Assembly (NCBI RefSeq): GCF_036416795.1
Contig: NZ_CP143867.1
Span: 4,394,001 to 4,458,000, forward strand
DNA length: 64,000 nucleotides
Origin: Bacteroides sp. MSB163
Lineage (GTDB): Bacteria > Bacteroidota > Bacteroidia > Bacteroidales > Bacteroidaceae
Direction: 5' to 3'
In this document: piece after piece, positions 25,952 through 34,527 of the stretch
Layout: each line of letters starts with the position of its first letter
Numbering within the stretch: position 1 is the stretch's first letter
The notes under the pieces: generated by a model
What the model saw: only the letters and a program-made list of their open reading frames with translations
Told to the model about the DNA's origin: nothing
Databases searched by the model: none
Position numbers and translations under genes: made by a program

Positions 25952-25982
25952 TTTGTTTGCTACCTGAAAAAAACTATTTTTG
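25952..25982 (+). promoter_or_regulatory. Promoter of the cytochrome c peroxidase gene
   Basis: TTTG (25952-25955), 19 bases, then TATTTTTG (25975-25982). It lies 36 bases before the start codon. Confidence 0.75.
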
Positions 25983-26018
25983 TTTGGTTGATAATGACAT
26001 AAAAGAACATGCTATATT

Positions 26019-27125
26019 ATGAAACTACAAACACAATTTTCGATTCTGATTTGTGCTGAACTTGTTTGGGGATTATTATCTTGTACTGACGCAACCTTTT
26101 CGTTACATGCTAAAAAGGAAGCATTAGGTAAGCTTATTTTTCAGGATACGTTACTTTCTGAACCCATAGGCCAATCATGTGCTACCTGTCATACTTCAAT
26201 CAAAGGTTTTGCCGATTGTGATTCACGTGTTGTTTCTGAAGGTGCTGTAGGCGGACTTTATTCTCAGCGGAATTCCATGACTGTTTGCTATTCTATGTAT
26301 GTCCCCTCGCTTTATTATGATGCGAAAGAAGGAACTTATGTAGGCGGACTCTTTTGGGATGGCCGCTCTCCTTCATTGCAACATCAGGCAGGCGAGCCTT
26401 TTCTTAATCCTGTGGAGATGGGAAATCCGAATAAGAACTCTGTTGTTGAGAAAATCCGTCATGCATCCTATTATCCTGAATTGATATACATTTATGGTGA
26501 AGCGTCCGATATTGATTCAATTTATGCTCATATAACAGATGCTCTTGCCGCTTATCAGCAGTCTGAGGAAGTAAACTCCTTTTCTTCTAAATATGATGCC
26601 TGGATGCAGGGTAAGGCAGTTTTTACTGAGACAGAATTGCATGGAATGAATTTATTTGAAAATAAGGGTATGTGTGCTGAATGTCATATCTTAGATAAGG
26701 ATGAACTTGCGGGACGTGTTCTTTTTACAGATCATACTTATGATAATCTTGGTATTCCCCGTAATCCTGGGAATCCTCATTTTCATGTGCCTGCCGATTA
26801 TTTTCTTTTGACTTCGGATAGTGTAGATCTGGGATTAGGTGCTATTGTGAATAAGGAAGAAGAAAACGGTAAATTTCGCGTACCTACTTTGCGTAACATT
26901 GCTTTGACTGCTCCTTATGGACATAATGGCTATTTTCAAACTCTTGAAGAGATTGTGCATTTTTATAATGTACGTGATGTAAGCGATGAGTTTCCTCCGG
27001 CTGAGTATCCGGCTACGGTCAATCGTGACGAGTTAGGCAATCTTGGTTTAACCTCGAAAGAGGAAGCTGATCTTATTGCATTCATGAAAACGTTAACAGA
27101 TGATTTTAAATCCGTCCAGAAGTAG
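26019..27125 (+). CDS. Di-haem cytochrome c peroxidase (CcpA/MauG family) lipoprotein
   Basis: Probably reduces hydrogen peroxide in the periplasm using two covalent haems. The 368 residues start with a lipoprotein signal peptide (GLLSC, Cys22), so it is likely membrane-anchored. Haem-binding CXXCH motifs are CATCH (residues 54-58) and CAECH (219-223). The C-terminal half has TLRNIALTAPYGHNGYFQTL, typical of the family. It has its own promoter and no partner genes nearby. The electron donor is unknown. Confidence 0.93.
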   Translation: MKLQTQFSILICAELVWGLLSCTDATFSLHAKKEALGKLIFQDTLLSEPIGQSCATCHTSIKGFADCDSRVVSEGAVGGLYSQRNSMTVCYSMYVPSLYYDAKEGTYVGGLFWDGRSPSLQHQAGEPFLNPVEMGNPNKNSVVEKIRHASYYPELIYIYGEASDIDSIYAHITDALAAYQQSEEVNSFSSKYDAWMQGKAVFTETELHGMNLFENKGMCAECHILDKDELAGRVLFTDHTYDNLGIPRNPGNPHFHVPADYFLLTSDSVDLGLGAIVNKEEENGKFRVPTLRNIALTAPYGHNGYFQTLEEIVHFYNVRDVSDEFPPAEYPATVNRDELGNLGLTSKEEADLIAFMKTLTDDFKSVQK

Positions 27126-27194
27126 TTTCTACTGTAAATAATGGCGGATAAGTTTAAAATAATGTTATAAAACATACATTTTTTAGTGCTACTG

Positions 27195-27225
27195 TTTGCG
27201 CACACGAAAAAACTTCTTATCTTTG
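27195..27225 (+). promoter_or_regulatory. Promoter driving a long leader upstream of the LruC gene
   Basis: TTTG (27195-27198), 19 bases, then TATCTTTG (27218-27225) is a textbook Bacteroides promoter about 400 bases before the next start codon. A GCACACGAA string inside the spacer also occurs at the kdgK operator. Confidence 0.75.
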
Positions 27226-27228
27226 TAT

Positions 27229-27527
27229 CGCAGTTGAGAAACTGCTCATGATTTTGACTTTTAAATAAATTAGTTTTGTAGTTTTCAATAAAGGAATTAG
27301 TTAGGTAAAAAGATTCGTTAATAGTTTTTTTCATAGGCTAAAATTTGGATTTAGAAATTAGGTAATTAGGTATAGAAGGTAAAAAAATGTTTGTTTTATA
27401 GGTAATAGAATTTTTTTGGTAAAAAGAAGATTGATTTTTAGGTAACAATAATGCAGTTTAAAAGAAAAGCCTTAAGGCTTTTCTTACACAGAGGCGAGAG
27501 GTTCGTGAGAGCTTGCTCGTTTTTTTA
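27229..27527 (+). ncRNA. Candidate structured leader or small RNA
   Basis: The region after the 27195-27225 promoter has no credible gene but ordered features. These are a GCAGTT-GAGA-AACTGC hairpin with a GNRA loop right at the start (27229-27244); at least six GGTA/GGTAA words between 27303 and 27444; a perfect 24-bp palindrome (27462-27485); and a weak CGAG/CTCG stem before seven T (27495-27526). This could be a discrete RNA of about 295 bases or an attenuating leader for the LruC-glycosyltransferase operon. A second -7 box (TATATTTG, 27593-27600) could then serve the operon alone. Confidence 0.4.
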
Positions 27528-27592
27528 TGTCCTATTACGAAAAATGGGACATTATCTTTTCTGAAAAAGATGATAAATCCAGTCATTCTTTG

Positions 27593-27600
27593 TATATTTG
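27593..27600 (+). promoter_or_regulatory. Second -7 box, proximal to the LruC gene
   Basis: TATATTTG, 28 bases before the ATG at 27629, with no clear -33 box. Confidence 0.5.
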
Positions 27601-27628
27601 TAGCGTAATTCAATAAAAAATAACAGTT

Positions 27629-29713
27629 ATGAAAAAAGCATTATTACCAATGGTGTTGATGGTTGCTTTGGCTGTCACTTCTTGCGTGGATAATGATGTG
27701 TACGATTCAAACAAGAACACTGACGAACCTGCTCTTGATCTGTCTTTCTCATTTACATTAAAATCTTCTAAAAATCTATCCTTGTCTGCTTTCAATGGTG
27801 AAGGAAATTTTGGAAAGAGTGTGCTTTTTAATGTTTATTTTGAGGATCCTCGCACAGATGAAGGTATCTCTCACGATGTAGAGCCTGCTTATACTGGTTA
27901 CACTAATGACCAAGGTCTTTTGCAGGTGAAGATTACTTTACCGGAAAATGTGAAGAAATTATATGTTTATCCTGTAACAGCTGGTTATGGGCAGATGCAA
28001 ACGGTGGATGTGTCGGAAAGTATGTCTCTTTCTTTCCACGGTGTTGCATTTCCTGGGTTTACTGACACTCGTTCAACGGTACATGCTATTGATGTGTCTC
28101 AGATTGTCCATAACCGTATCGCTACCCGCTATAACATATTCTCCCCATTTGCTAAGGATGATGCTGATAGTAATGGAGTTCTGATTCCTGGTAAATCTCC
28201 TCTAGTAACGAAAGAGGAGATTTCTACGAATTTTATTAATTTGGTAAATTCCTGGTATCCGGAAAAATCATTCCAGAGTGAAGAACTATTGAATCTTTCT
28301 AGTGATTTAGTTGTTACAAACAATGATGGCGCTGAAATATGGGTAACTTATATTGGCGATGGTGATTTTGGAGTAGGAAATGGATGTGCTTCATTGCTTT
28401 ACTACAATTATGAGGCTGGGGAATTGACTTCTAATGCTGATGTTTATAAGGGAGAGATGAGTGGTGGTAGCACGAATGCTATGGGTATGCGTATGACAAT
28501 GATTTACCCGAATGTTAATTCGATCCAGTGTGCATCCGGTATAAAAGTACAATTACTATATTGGGATAAAGATAAAGGAGAATATAGTACGATTTTCCCA
28601 AAAGATACCCATGTTGGTTTCGTATTTGCCCGTTCGGCATACAAGAAATTGAGTACTGCTATTGATGATGCCGGTTCCTATTGGTTTGCACAACCTGTAG
28701 CAGCATCAATAACCAATAGTCATTATCCAAATTATGAATTATTTTATTCCACTCCTTGTTTGAATGGTAAGGGTATCAATAAGTCCAATGCAATTATTCG
28801 TTCTTGTCCTGATTATGATTGTCTTGTAGTTGGTATGGATGCCCGTTATTGGGATGATGCTTCTATAAACAATGATCGCGATTATAATGATGTTCTTTTT
28901 AAAATTGTATCAAATCCTCCGAAAGGAATCACGCCAGAACATGATATAGATGTGGATCCTGTATCTCCGTTTGATTCGCAGCATGGAACTTTAGCTTTCG
29001 AAGATTTGTGGCCCTATAGAGGAGACTATGATTTCAATGATTTGGTTGTGAACTACACTTATAAACGGGTTAAAAGTACTTCGGGAATTAGTGAAATACA
29101 ATTGTCTCTGAAGCCTTTGGCACGTGGTGGTACAAAGGAAAGTGGTTTTGGCATTGAATTACCGTTTGCAGCTGGAATGATTAGAAATGTAATAGGAGCT
29201 ACGTTAGAAAGTGGGAATGGTAATGCCACTCTGATTATATGGAATAATACAGATGATGTGTTTGGTGGTTCTGGAATAATAAATACTTATCCATCTCAAA
29301 GCCATAAAAATATTCCTGCAACGGAGGCTACTATTACTCTGAACACTTTCCTAACTGATGCGGAGGTGAATTTTGTAAAGTTCAATCCCTTTATTTTCAT
29401 AAATGGTAAACGTGGTCATGAGATACATCTGGTAGATTATGAGCCTACATCAAAGATGGATTTCTCTATGTTAGGTATGGGAGTTGACCGTTCCGATATA
29501 AAGAAAGGCATATATTACCGTATGGATAATACTTATCCTTGGGCACTTGATATTCCTCGAATTTCTTCAACTTCTTCATGGAGCTATCCGGCAGAAGGAG
29601 AAGACATTACGGAAGTTTATCTGAATTATGAAAAGTGGACCCAGGATAAGACAAATTATGATTGGTTTGACATCTCTGTGATGAACGGTGTAAATAAAGA
29701 TAAATTATATTAA
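27629..29713 (+). CDS. LruC-domain lipoprotein with a DUF4114-like segment
   Basis: A 694-residue surface-type lipoprotein (lipobox VTSC, Cys near 19). After an N-terminal beta-rich domain and a middle region, a DUF4114-like stretch reads WDDASINNDRDYNDVLFKI. Next, near residues 457-476, comes the LruC signature FEDLWPYRGDYDFNDLVVNY; the regular Asp/Asn spacing looks like a calcium-binding loop, by inference. The function is unknown. It is the first gene of a plus-strand unit with two glycosyltransferases, and two other LruC proteins open the opposite arm of the locus, which links the family to the polysaccharide. Confidence 0.82.
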   Translation: MKKALLPMVLMVALAVTSCVDNDVYDSNKNTDEPALDLSFSFTLKSSKNLSLSAFNGEGNFGKSVLFNVYFEDPRTDEGISHDVEPAYTGYTNDQGLLQVKITLPENVKKLYVYPVTAGYGQMQTVDVSESMSLSFHGVAFPGFTDTRSTVHAIDVSQIVHNRIATRYNIFSPFAKDDADSNGVLIPGKSPLVTKEEISTNFINLVNSWYPEKSFQSEELLNLSSDLVVTNNDGAEIWVTYIGDGDFGVGNGCASLLYYNYEAGELTSNADVYKGEMSGGSTNAMGMRMTMIYPNVNSIQCASGIKVQLLYWDKDKGEYSTIFPKDTHVGFVFARSAYKKLSTAIDDAGSYWFAQPVAASITNSHYPNYELFYSTPCLNGKGINKSNAIIRSCPDYDCLVVGMDARYWDDASINNDRDYNDVLFKIVSNPPKGITPEHDIDVDPVSPFDSQHGTLAFEDLWPYRGDYDFNDLVVNYTYKRVKSTSGISEIQLSLKPLARGGTKESGFGIELPFAAGMIRNVIGATLESGNGNATLIIWNNTDDVFGGSGIINTYPSQSHKNIPATEATITLNTFLTDAEVNFVKFNPFIFINGKRGHEIHLVDYEPTSKMDFSMLGMGVDRSDIKKGIYYRMDNTYPWALDIPRISSTSSWSYPAEGEDITEVYLNYEKWTQDKTNYDWFDISVMNGVNKDKLY

Positions 29714-29724
29714 AAACTCTAATT

Positions 29725-30894
29725 TTGGAACAGGTACTGCTTATACTCGATTGGATCTTATACGTTTTGTTTGCTATAAACGTATTGTATTTATTAATTT
29801 ATAGTTTGGCGTCACTTAAGCGTAAACCCGATAAACCGGTATCGGTTAAGGAATATAAACGGTTTGCTTTACTAATAGCGGCATATAGAGAAGATGCAGT
29901 TATTACGGATACGGTACAGGCTTGTCTGGCGCAAAAATATCCAAATGATAAATATGATATTGTTGTGATTTCGGATCACATGCAACCTTCGACAAATGAG
30001 AAATTGCGTACATTACCTATTAGACTACTTCAAGTCGATTTTGAGAAAAGTACCAATACGAAATCTCTGAAAACTGCTCTTGAATATCTAGGGGAGAATT
30101 CATATGATGTTGCTTTGATTATCGATGCAGACAATATTATTAACTCTTCGTATCTTTCTGAGGTAAATAATGCGTTTGCAGATCCGAAAGTGCAAGTTGT
30201 ACAGACTCATCGTGTAGCAAAGAATTTGAATACGGATATGGCTTATTTGGATGCCATTAGTGAGGAAATAAATAATTCAATATTCCGTCTGGGGCATGTC
30301 AATTTAGGAATGTCAGCAGCCCTGATAGGTTCCGGTATGGCTTTTGAGTATTCTTTATTCTATAAAGCGATGATGAGTAATACTTCAGTTGGAGGCTTCG
30401 ACAGAGTTTTGGAAATGAAATTGCTTTATCATCGTATTTTCTTTCATTACTTGCCAGATACTTATGTGCTCGATGAGAAAATACAGAAGACTAAGAATTT
30501 CTATCAACAGAGGAGACGTTGGTTGTCTGCGCAATACTATAGCTTCGGTGAGTTTGTTCATCATTTGCTTCCAGCTATCCGTGAACGGAAATGGGATTTT
30601 TGTGATAAGTTATTTCAGCAAGCTTCGTTCTCACGGGTCTTATTGTTAGGCTTTACTTTTATTTTTTCTGTGTGTTTTTCAATATGGTTTCCGATGTTAG
30701 CATGTAAGTGGTGGGTGATATTCGGATTGTTGTTATTGGCATTAGTGGTTGCTATTCCTCGTCATTTTTGGAAATGGCGATTAGTTAGGGCGGTATGTTT
30801 TATCCCCTATTCGTTTCTATTGATGTTTTTAAATTTGTTTCGGTTGAAGGAGGCTAATAAGAGGTTCATTCATACAACGCATGGAGTGGAATGA
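29725..30894 (+). CDS. Membrane glycosyltransferase family 2 (processive-like), TTG start
   Basis: A 389-residue enzyme with an N-terminal membrane helix, a GT-A catalytic domain (IDADNI as the DXD-type metal site; a QQRRRWLSAQ motif like the Q-XX-RW of cellulose/hyaluronan synthases) and about three C-terminal membrane helices. It should polymerise or transfer sugars at the inner face of the membrane. It begins with TTG at 29725, 11 bases after the LruC gene. It is clearly paralogous to the enzyme at 45590-46813 (shared EINNSIFR/EINNNIFR and SAALIGSGMAF/SSALIGSAMAF). Confidence 0.87.
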   Translation: MEQVLLILDWILYVLFAINVLYLLIYSLASLKRKPDKPVSVKEYKRFALLIAAYREDAVITDTVQACLAQKYPNDKYDIVVISDHMQPSTNEKLRTLPIRLLQVDFEKSTNTKSLKTALEYLGENSYDVALIIDADNIINSSYLSEVNNAFADPKVQVVQTHRVAKNLNTDMAYLDAISEEINNSIFRLGHVNLGMSAALIGSGMAFEYSLFYKAMMSNTSVGGFDRVLEMKLLYHRIFFHYLPDTYVLDEKIQKTKNFYQQRRRWLSAQYYSFGEFVHHLLPAIRERKWDFCDKLFQQASFSRVLLLGFTFIFSVCFSIWFPMLACKWWVIFGLLLLALVVAIPRHFWKWRLVRAVCFIPYSFLLMFLNLFRLKEANKRFIHTTHGVE

Positions 30895-30945
30895 TCTTAT
30901 CTTTCTACTTTATGAAGAATAACATTGAGTAAGATTTAAAATACT

Positions 30946-31989
30946 ATGCATAAGGTAACTATTGGAATTCCTATTTATAATGGAGGAAATTTATTAGAGT
31001 GTTCATTATTGTCTGCACTCAATCAAACGTATCCATATATTGAGTATCTGTTTATTGATGATAAGGGAGATAGTATGGATATCGTTCATCGGATTGTTGC
31101 GGAACACGAACGGGCTGAGTCTGTTCGGATTATTGATCAAAGGTATAATCGTGGTACAGGTGCTGCTCGAAATGCAATTATCGAAAATGCAACGGGTGAT
31201 TATTTATTTACGATGGATTGTGATGACGTAATTACTACTGATTGCATCGAAATACTCTGCAATAAGATGCAGGAGTATCCTGTTGATTTTGTAGCGGCCT
31301 CTTTTCTTCGAAGAGATTTGGTTGGAACAGTAGCCCCAGGATGCTCATACCCCGATATAATAATTGAGGGTGGAGAAAATCCTGTCGCAGAATACCGTTA
31401 TGGGCAAGGTAAGGAGATATTTGTCGCTATTTGGAATAAATTATATAAGATGGACTTTTTGCGTCAAAATCACATTCGATGTATATCGTATCATTTGAAT
31501 GAAGATCCTTGGTTTACATATCAAGTAATGATGTATGCTCGTTCTTGTCAGCTGATATCTGTTTGTACACTTTATTATACTATAAATCCAACATCGATAA
31601 CAGGGTTGATTGCTGCTGAAGGGTATTCTGAACGTACTGCTCGGCAGTATGTGGAGATCGAGAAGTTGAAGGCTGAACTTGTTTCTTCGTATGCAGCAAA
31701 ATCTTTTTACGTAGGAGCATTAGTTGATATTATTTGGATGGGTACTTATTTTGCTTATAGAGTGCTATCTTCTAGACAGTTGGCTAAGAATATAAAGAGA
31801 GAGTTTGCCATGTCTCTATTGCGACGTAAATTTGTTTTTCCGGAAAAGTGCTCAATAAATAAAATGTTTATTAAGTATCTAATGCTCTATGTTTTTTGGG
31901 GATTACCTGTATGGTTAAAGTATCATCTACTTTCTTTAGCAGTTTTGGCTAATTTGAAAAATAGGATACGACGCTGGATTCATTTTTAA
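30946..31989 (+). CDS. Glycosyltransferase family 2
   Basis: A 347-residue GT-A fold enzyme. It opens with VTIGIPIYNGGNLLECSLLS (nucleotide-binding strand), then RNRGTGAARNAIIENA-like donor motifs (here YNRGTGAARNAI) and the metal site TMDCDD. The C-terminal 100 residues are basic and partly hydrophobic, suggesting membrane association. It follows the membrane GT2 by 51 bases and ends the plus-strand arm. The sugar is not predictable from sequence. The gene is A/T-rich. Confidence 0.88.
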   Translation: MHKVTIGIPIYNGGNLLECSLLSALNQTYPYIEYLFIDDKGDSMDIVHRIVAEHERAESVRIIDQRYNRGTGAARNAIIENATGDYLFTMDCDDVITTDCIEILCNKMQEYPVDFVAASFLRRDLVGTVAPGCSYPDIIIEGGENPVAEYRYGQGKEIFVAIWNKLYKMDFLRQNHIRCISYHLNEDPWFTYQVMMYARSCQLISVCTLYYTINPTSITGLIAAEGYSERTARQYVEIEKLKAELVSSYAAKSFYVGALVDIIWMGTYFAYRVLSSRQLAKNIKREFAMSLLRRKFVFPEKCSINKMFIKYLMLYVFWGLPVWLKYHLLSLAVLANLKNRIRRWIHF

Positions 31990-32048
31990 CTGTTGAAAAA
32001 TTCTATTTTTGTCAGTATATACTAAGGCTGAAAATGAAAAGAGAGGTG

Positions 32049-32492
32049 TCACCACCCCTCTTCCCTCACCTTGAAGCACGGACACTCTTTTGTCCACTCT
32101 ATCGGCTCCACCTCGCCATTTCCATTTATATCCGGACTCAGATCCCGATGCCCCACAACCCTTGCTTCCGGATAGTCCATCTTCAAAGCCCGTACCAGTA
32201 CCCGTAGTGAATGTTTCTGCCATTCCGTCCGCGTATCCTTCGCCAACCCGTGGCAATCCAGTCCACCCTCATAACAAATTCCAATTGAATTTGCATTGTG
32301 CCCACGCGCGTGGGCACCGACCCTCCCGACCGAGCGTGTGGACTTGATATCACCGTTACGGCGAACGTAGAAATGATAGCCTATGCCATCAAAACCGCGA
32401 AGGCGGTGAGCGGTTTCCAAGTCCTGTTCGGTAAAGGGGCGGTCCTCGCGCGTGGCGCTGCAATGGATCACAATTAAATTGATCCTTCTCAC
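32049..32492 (-). CDS. N-acetylmuramoyl-L-alanine amidase (T7 lysozyme / PGRP type), GTG start
   Basis: Cleaves the amide between muramic acid and the stem peptide, as in phage endolysins. The 147 residues fit the type 2 amidase fold: zinc ligands His10 (IVIHCSAT), His115 (VVGHRDLSPD) and Cys137, with Lys135 just before (TKECPCF), and Tyr39. It has no signal peptide. It begins with GTG at 32492, overlapping the stop of the smalltalk gene in GTGA. It is the last gene of the HU-smalltalk-amidase unit, a set that commonly flanks Bacteroides capsule loci. Confidence 0.92.
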   Translation of the reverse strand: MRRINLIVIHCSATREDRPFTEQDLETAHRLRGFDGIGYHFYVRRNGDIKSTRSVGRVGAHARGHNANSIGICYEGGLDCHGLAKDTRTEWQKHSLRVLVRALKMDYPEARVVGHRDLSPDINGNGEVEPIEWTKECPCFKVREEGW

Positions 32493-32584
32493 AGGTTCAT
32501 CGCATTTGCGCTAAAAGCGCCGATTACGGCCGAAGCCACTGCGATGATTACTTTCAAAATCTTGTCCCAAGTCGTTTTTTTCAT
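32489..32584 (-). CDS. Smalltalk protein (31-residue membrane peptide)
   Basis: From ATG 32584 the minus strand encodes 31 residues: MKKTTWDKILKV, then a hydrophobic Ala/Ile/Val helix (IIAVASAVIGAFSA), ending NAMNL. This matches the tiny 'smalltalk' family of Bacteroides, which lies between HU-like and amidase genes. It is 41 bases after the HU-like gene, and its TGA overlaps the GTG of the amidase by four bases. A holin-like role beside an amidase is a tempting but unproven inference. Confidence 0.9.
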   Translation of the reverse strand: MKKTTWDKILKVIIAVASAVIGAFSANAMNL

Positions 32585-32625
32585 AAAGATTAAGAGATTA
32601 GTGATTAATGATTAATGTTCAGTGA

Positions 32626-33138
32626 CTATCCCAGCGGATTCTCATCCAGACCTCCGCCGCCTTCTCCGTTGCCGCCGGAAGAGGAACCGCCACCGGTGGA
32701 CGAACTGCTGTCTTCCGTCACCAGTTCGAAGACGATGTTGTTCGGTCCTCCCTTGGTGGTGGCAATGCTGTCGTTTGCCAGTCGCAAGGTGTTTGCTACC
32801 TTGAAACGGATATTGACACGTTCGATATTCTTCACCGTACAGTCCTTTGCCACTTCGGTGGCACGACATTTAAAGGTGGTGTGGAAAATCCCGAAACCGT
32901 CCAGACGGACACTGTTACCGTCGGTCATCGTCTGGCGCATTTGGCGGACGATCGCTCTGCCGACGTGCACCACATCTTCGGCCGACATTCCGCCCAAGGC
33001 TTCAATGTCTTGGGCGATGCGTTCAAGGTCGAAGATCTTGGCGTCTTTCGGTTTGCGTTTCAGAGTGTAAACCATCGGTGATTTCGCGTCGCCGATTTTC
33101 TTGTGGCGTTGTGTGCGCACTACTAAAGCTTTTGACAT
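32626..33138 (-). CDS. HU-like DNA-binding protein with Gly/Ser-rich tail
   Basis: A 170-residue protein. After a short basic N-terminus the HU/IHF-type fold covers about residues 30-130 (DIEALGGMSAEDVVHVGRAI, then VRLDGFGIFHTTF). The last 30 residues are Ser/Gly/Glu-rich and probably disordered. This is the long HU variant found in phage-like and capsule-associated cassettes. Its -7 box is at 33223-33230, and seven 10-bp phased repeats lie just upstream, so it may regulate itself or bind there. Confidence 0.9.
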   Translation of the reverse strand: MSKALVVRTQRHKKIGDAKSPMVYTLKRKPKDAKIFDLERIAQDIEALGGMSAEDVVHVGRAIVRQMRQTMTDGNSVRLDGFGIFHTTFKCRATEVAKDCTVKNIERVNIRFKVANTLRLANDSIATTKGGPNNIVFELVTEDSSSSTGGGSSSGGNGEGGGGLDENPLG

Positions 33139-33222
33139 AACTTTGTAATTTTTTTAATTAAATGAATAATAAAATCTCCGGAGAGGGGGTAGGAGATACT
33201 TTCTTCTTCCGCTCCGGTGAAA

Positions 33223-33230
33223 CAAAGATA
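33223..33230 (-). promoter_or_regulatory. -7 box of the HU-smalltalk-amidase operon
   Basis: TATCTTTG on the minus strand, 85 bases before the HU-like start codon. The expected -33 position abuts the phased repeat array. Confidence 0.65.
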
Positions 33231-33252
33231 CGGCAGGCGGATGACGCGGCGA

Positions 33253-33322
33253 GAGGTTCCGTGAGGTTTCGTGAGGTTCCGTGAGGATAAATGAGGTTAA
33301 CGGAGGTTATGTGAGGTTTCGT
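33253..33322. repeat. Seven phased 10-bp repeats upstream of the HU-like gene
   Basis: The unit GAGGTTCCGT is repeated seven times with exact 10-base period. The variants are GAGGTTTCGT, GAGGATAAAT, GAGGTTAACG and GAGGTTATGT. The GAGG start is invariant and the rest drifts in the middle copies. The array begins about 22 bases upstream of the -7 box and spans 70 bases, so every copy faces the same side of the helix. Confidence 0.92.
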
Positions 33323-33343
33323 GTAGTCCCCGAAAAATAACGA

Positions 33344-33380
33344 GGTACGGAGGGGGGGATTCCTCCGCTTGTTTTTATTC
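33344..33380 (-). terminator. Hairpin after the AAA-ATPase remnant
   Basis: CGGAGG and CCTCCG flank a short AATCCCCCC loop on the minus strand, just past the stop of the remnant at 33375. The following T content is moderate. Confidence 0.45.
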
Positions 33381-34381
33381 CTCAATCTTCCACCCGTCAA
33401 TGCTTCTTTTCTCCAGCGAGAAGTTCACCCCGATTCGGTATAGCTTCCTGCTGTCCATGGCGAAGGGTTTGGCGTATCCCTTTTCCTCTATCTGGCGCAG
33501 AGCCTCTTCAGGTGTTCCGTCCAGCTTGAATTCCACGATATAGACGTAGTCTTTCGTTTCTATCACCATATTCATGCGGCTTTCGCTTGTGGGGCGTTCC
33601 ACTTTGGTGTAGAATCCCAACATGCGCATTACGATGAAGAAGGCGTTCTGGAAGTAGAGTTCGGCGTCGCCCACAATCTTATAGTCCGTGTCGGAAAACA
33701 TGGTGGCGAGGCGTTTCATGAATTGTTCGGGGTTGCCTTTGCGTACATCGGCGATGAAGTTCGATACGAAGTAAACCGATTCATCGCTCTTCACCGGCAT
33801 ATAATAGGGCACTAAATACTTGATGAACCCCTCTGCCACTTCCTTGTTGGGGAATCCCAGCCGATAGATGTCAAATTCCTCGTCATATCCTTTTATCGTC
33901 AGATACCCGCTTTGATAGATCACCGCTATTGGATTGTCCTTTCATCGGTTATTCCGCAGATGCTTTGGAACTGCCTGTCCATAGAAAGGTTGATAAGGTT
34001 GTTCAGGTCGCTGAACACGCTTACCTTCCCGAATTTAGTCACTCCTGTCAGCAGTCCGAAGCGTATGTACCTGTCCTGCGTCTTCATCACCGAATAGAGT
34101 GCCTTGAGCGTGTTTCGGTATTCATCCTGTAACTCCTTGTTGCCGAGTGTCTGGAGCATGGGTTTGTCATATTCGTCCACAAGAATGACCACTCGCTGTC
34201 CGGCCTTCTCGGCGGCACGTCTGATAATGCCCTTGAAGCGCAGCTCCGGGGTTACTTCGCTTGGCGAGCTTCCGTACAAATCCTCCTAAAAGTGCAGGGT
34301 GTCGTTCAGCACATCGTCAAGGCTGCGCTTTTCGTCATATTTGCCCGTGTTCAGGTCCAGATGCAGAATGGGGTATTTCAT
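33375..34381 (-). pseudogene. Decayed AAA-ATPase / PD-(D/E)XK nuclease-like gene
   Basis: Pieces of the common Bacteroides AAA-ATPase (about 520 residues) are present in order but broken. The copy begins at MKYPILHLDLNTGKYDEKRS, so the N-terminal Walker A region is missing. An in-frame TAG follows DTLHF. Then DLYGSSPSEV runs through ILVDEYDKPMLQ and TGVTKFGKVSVFSDL to ICGITDER. At 33924-33950 the frame jumps to DNPIAVIYQSGYLTIKGYDE with about 100 codons lost. The C-terminal nuclease-like domain (TKDYVYIVEFKLDG) is intact to 33375. The intact family's role is unknown; this copy cannot make it. Confidence 0.88.
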
Positions 34382-34527
34382 ACGATTCAGCCTTGTTTTG
34401 TGGCAAAGTTAGGGAAATTTCTTTTGACCGGCAATAACTTTGTGATTATTATACTCTACTTCCCACGGCTCTACTTCCGGCATACGAACAAGGGAACAAA
34501 CTCGTCCCCTTGTTCCTCGTCCCTTTT

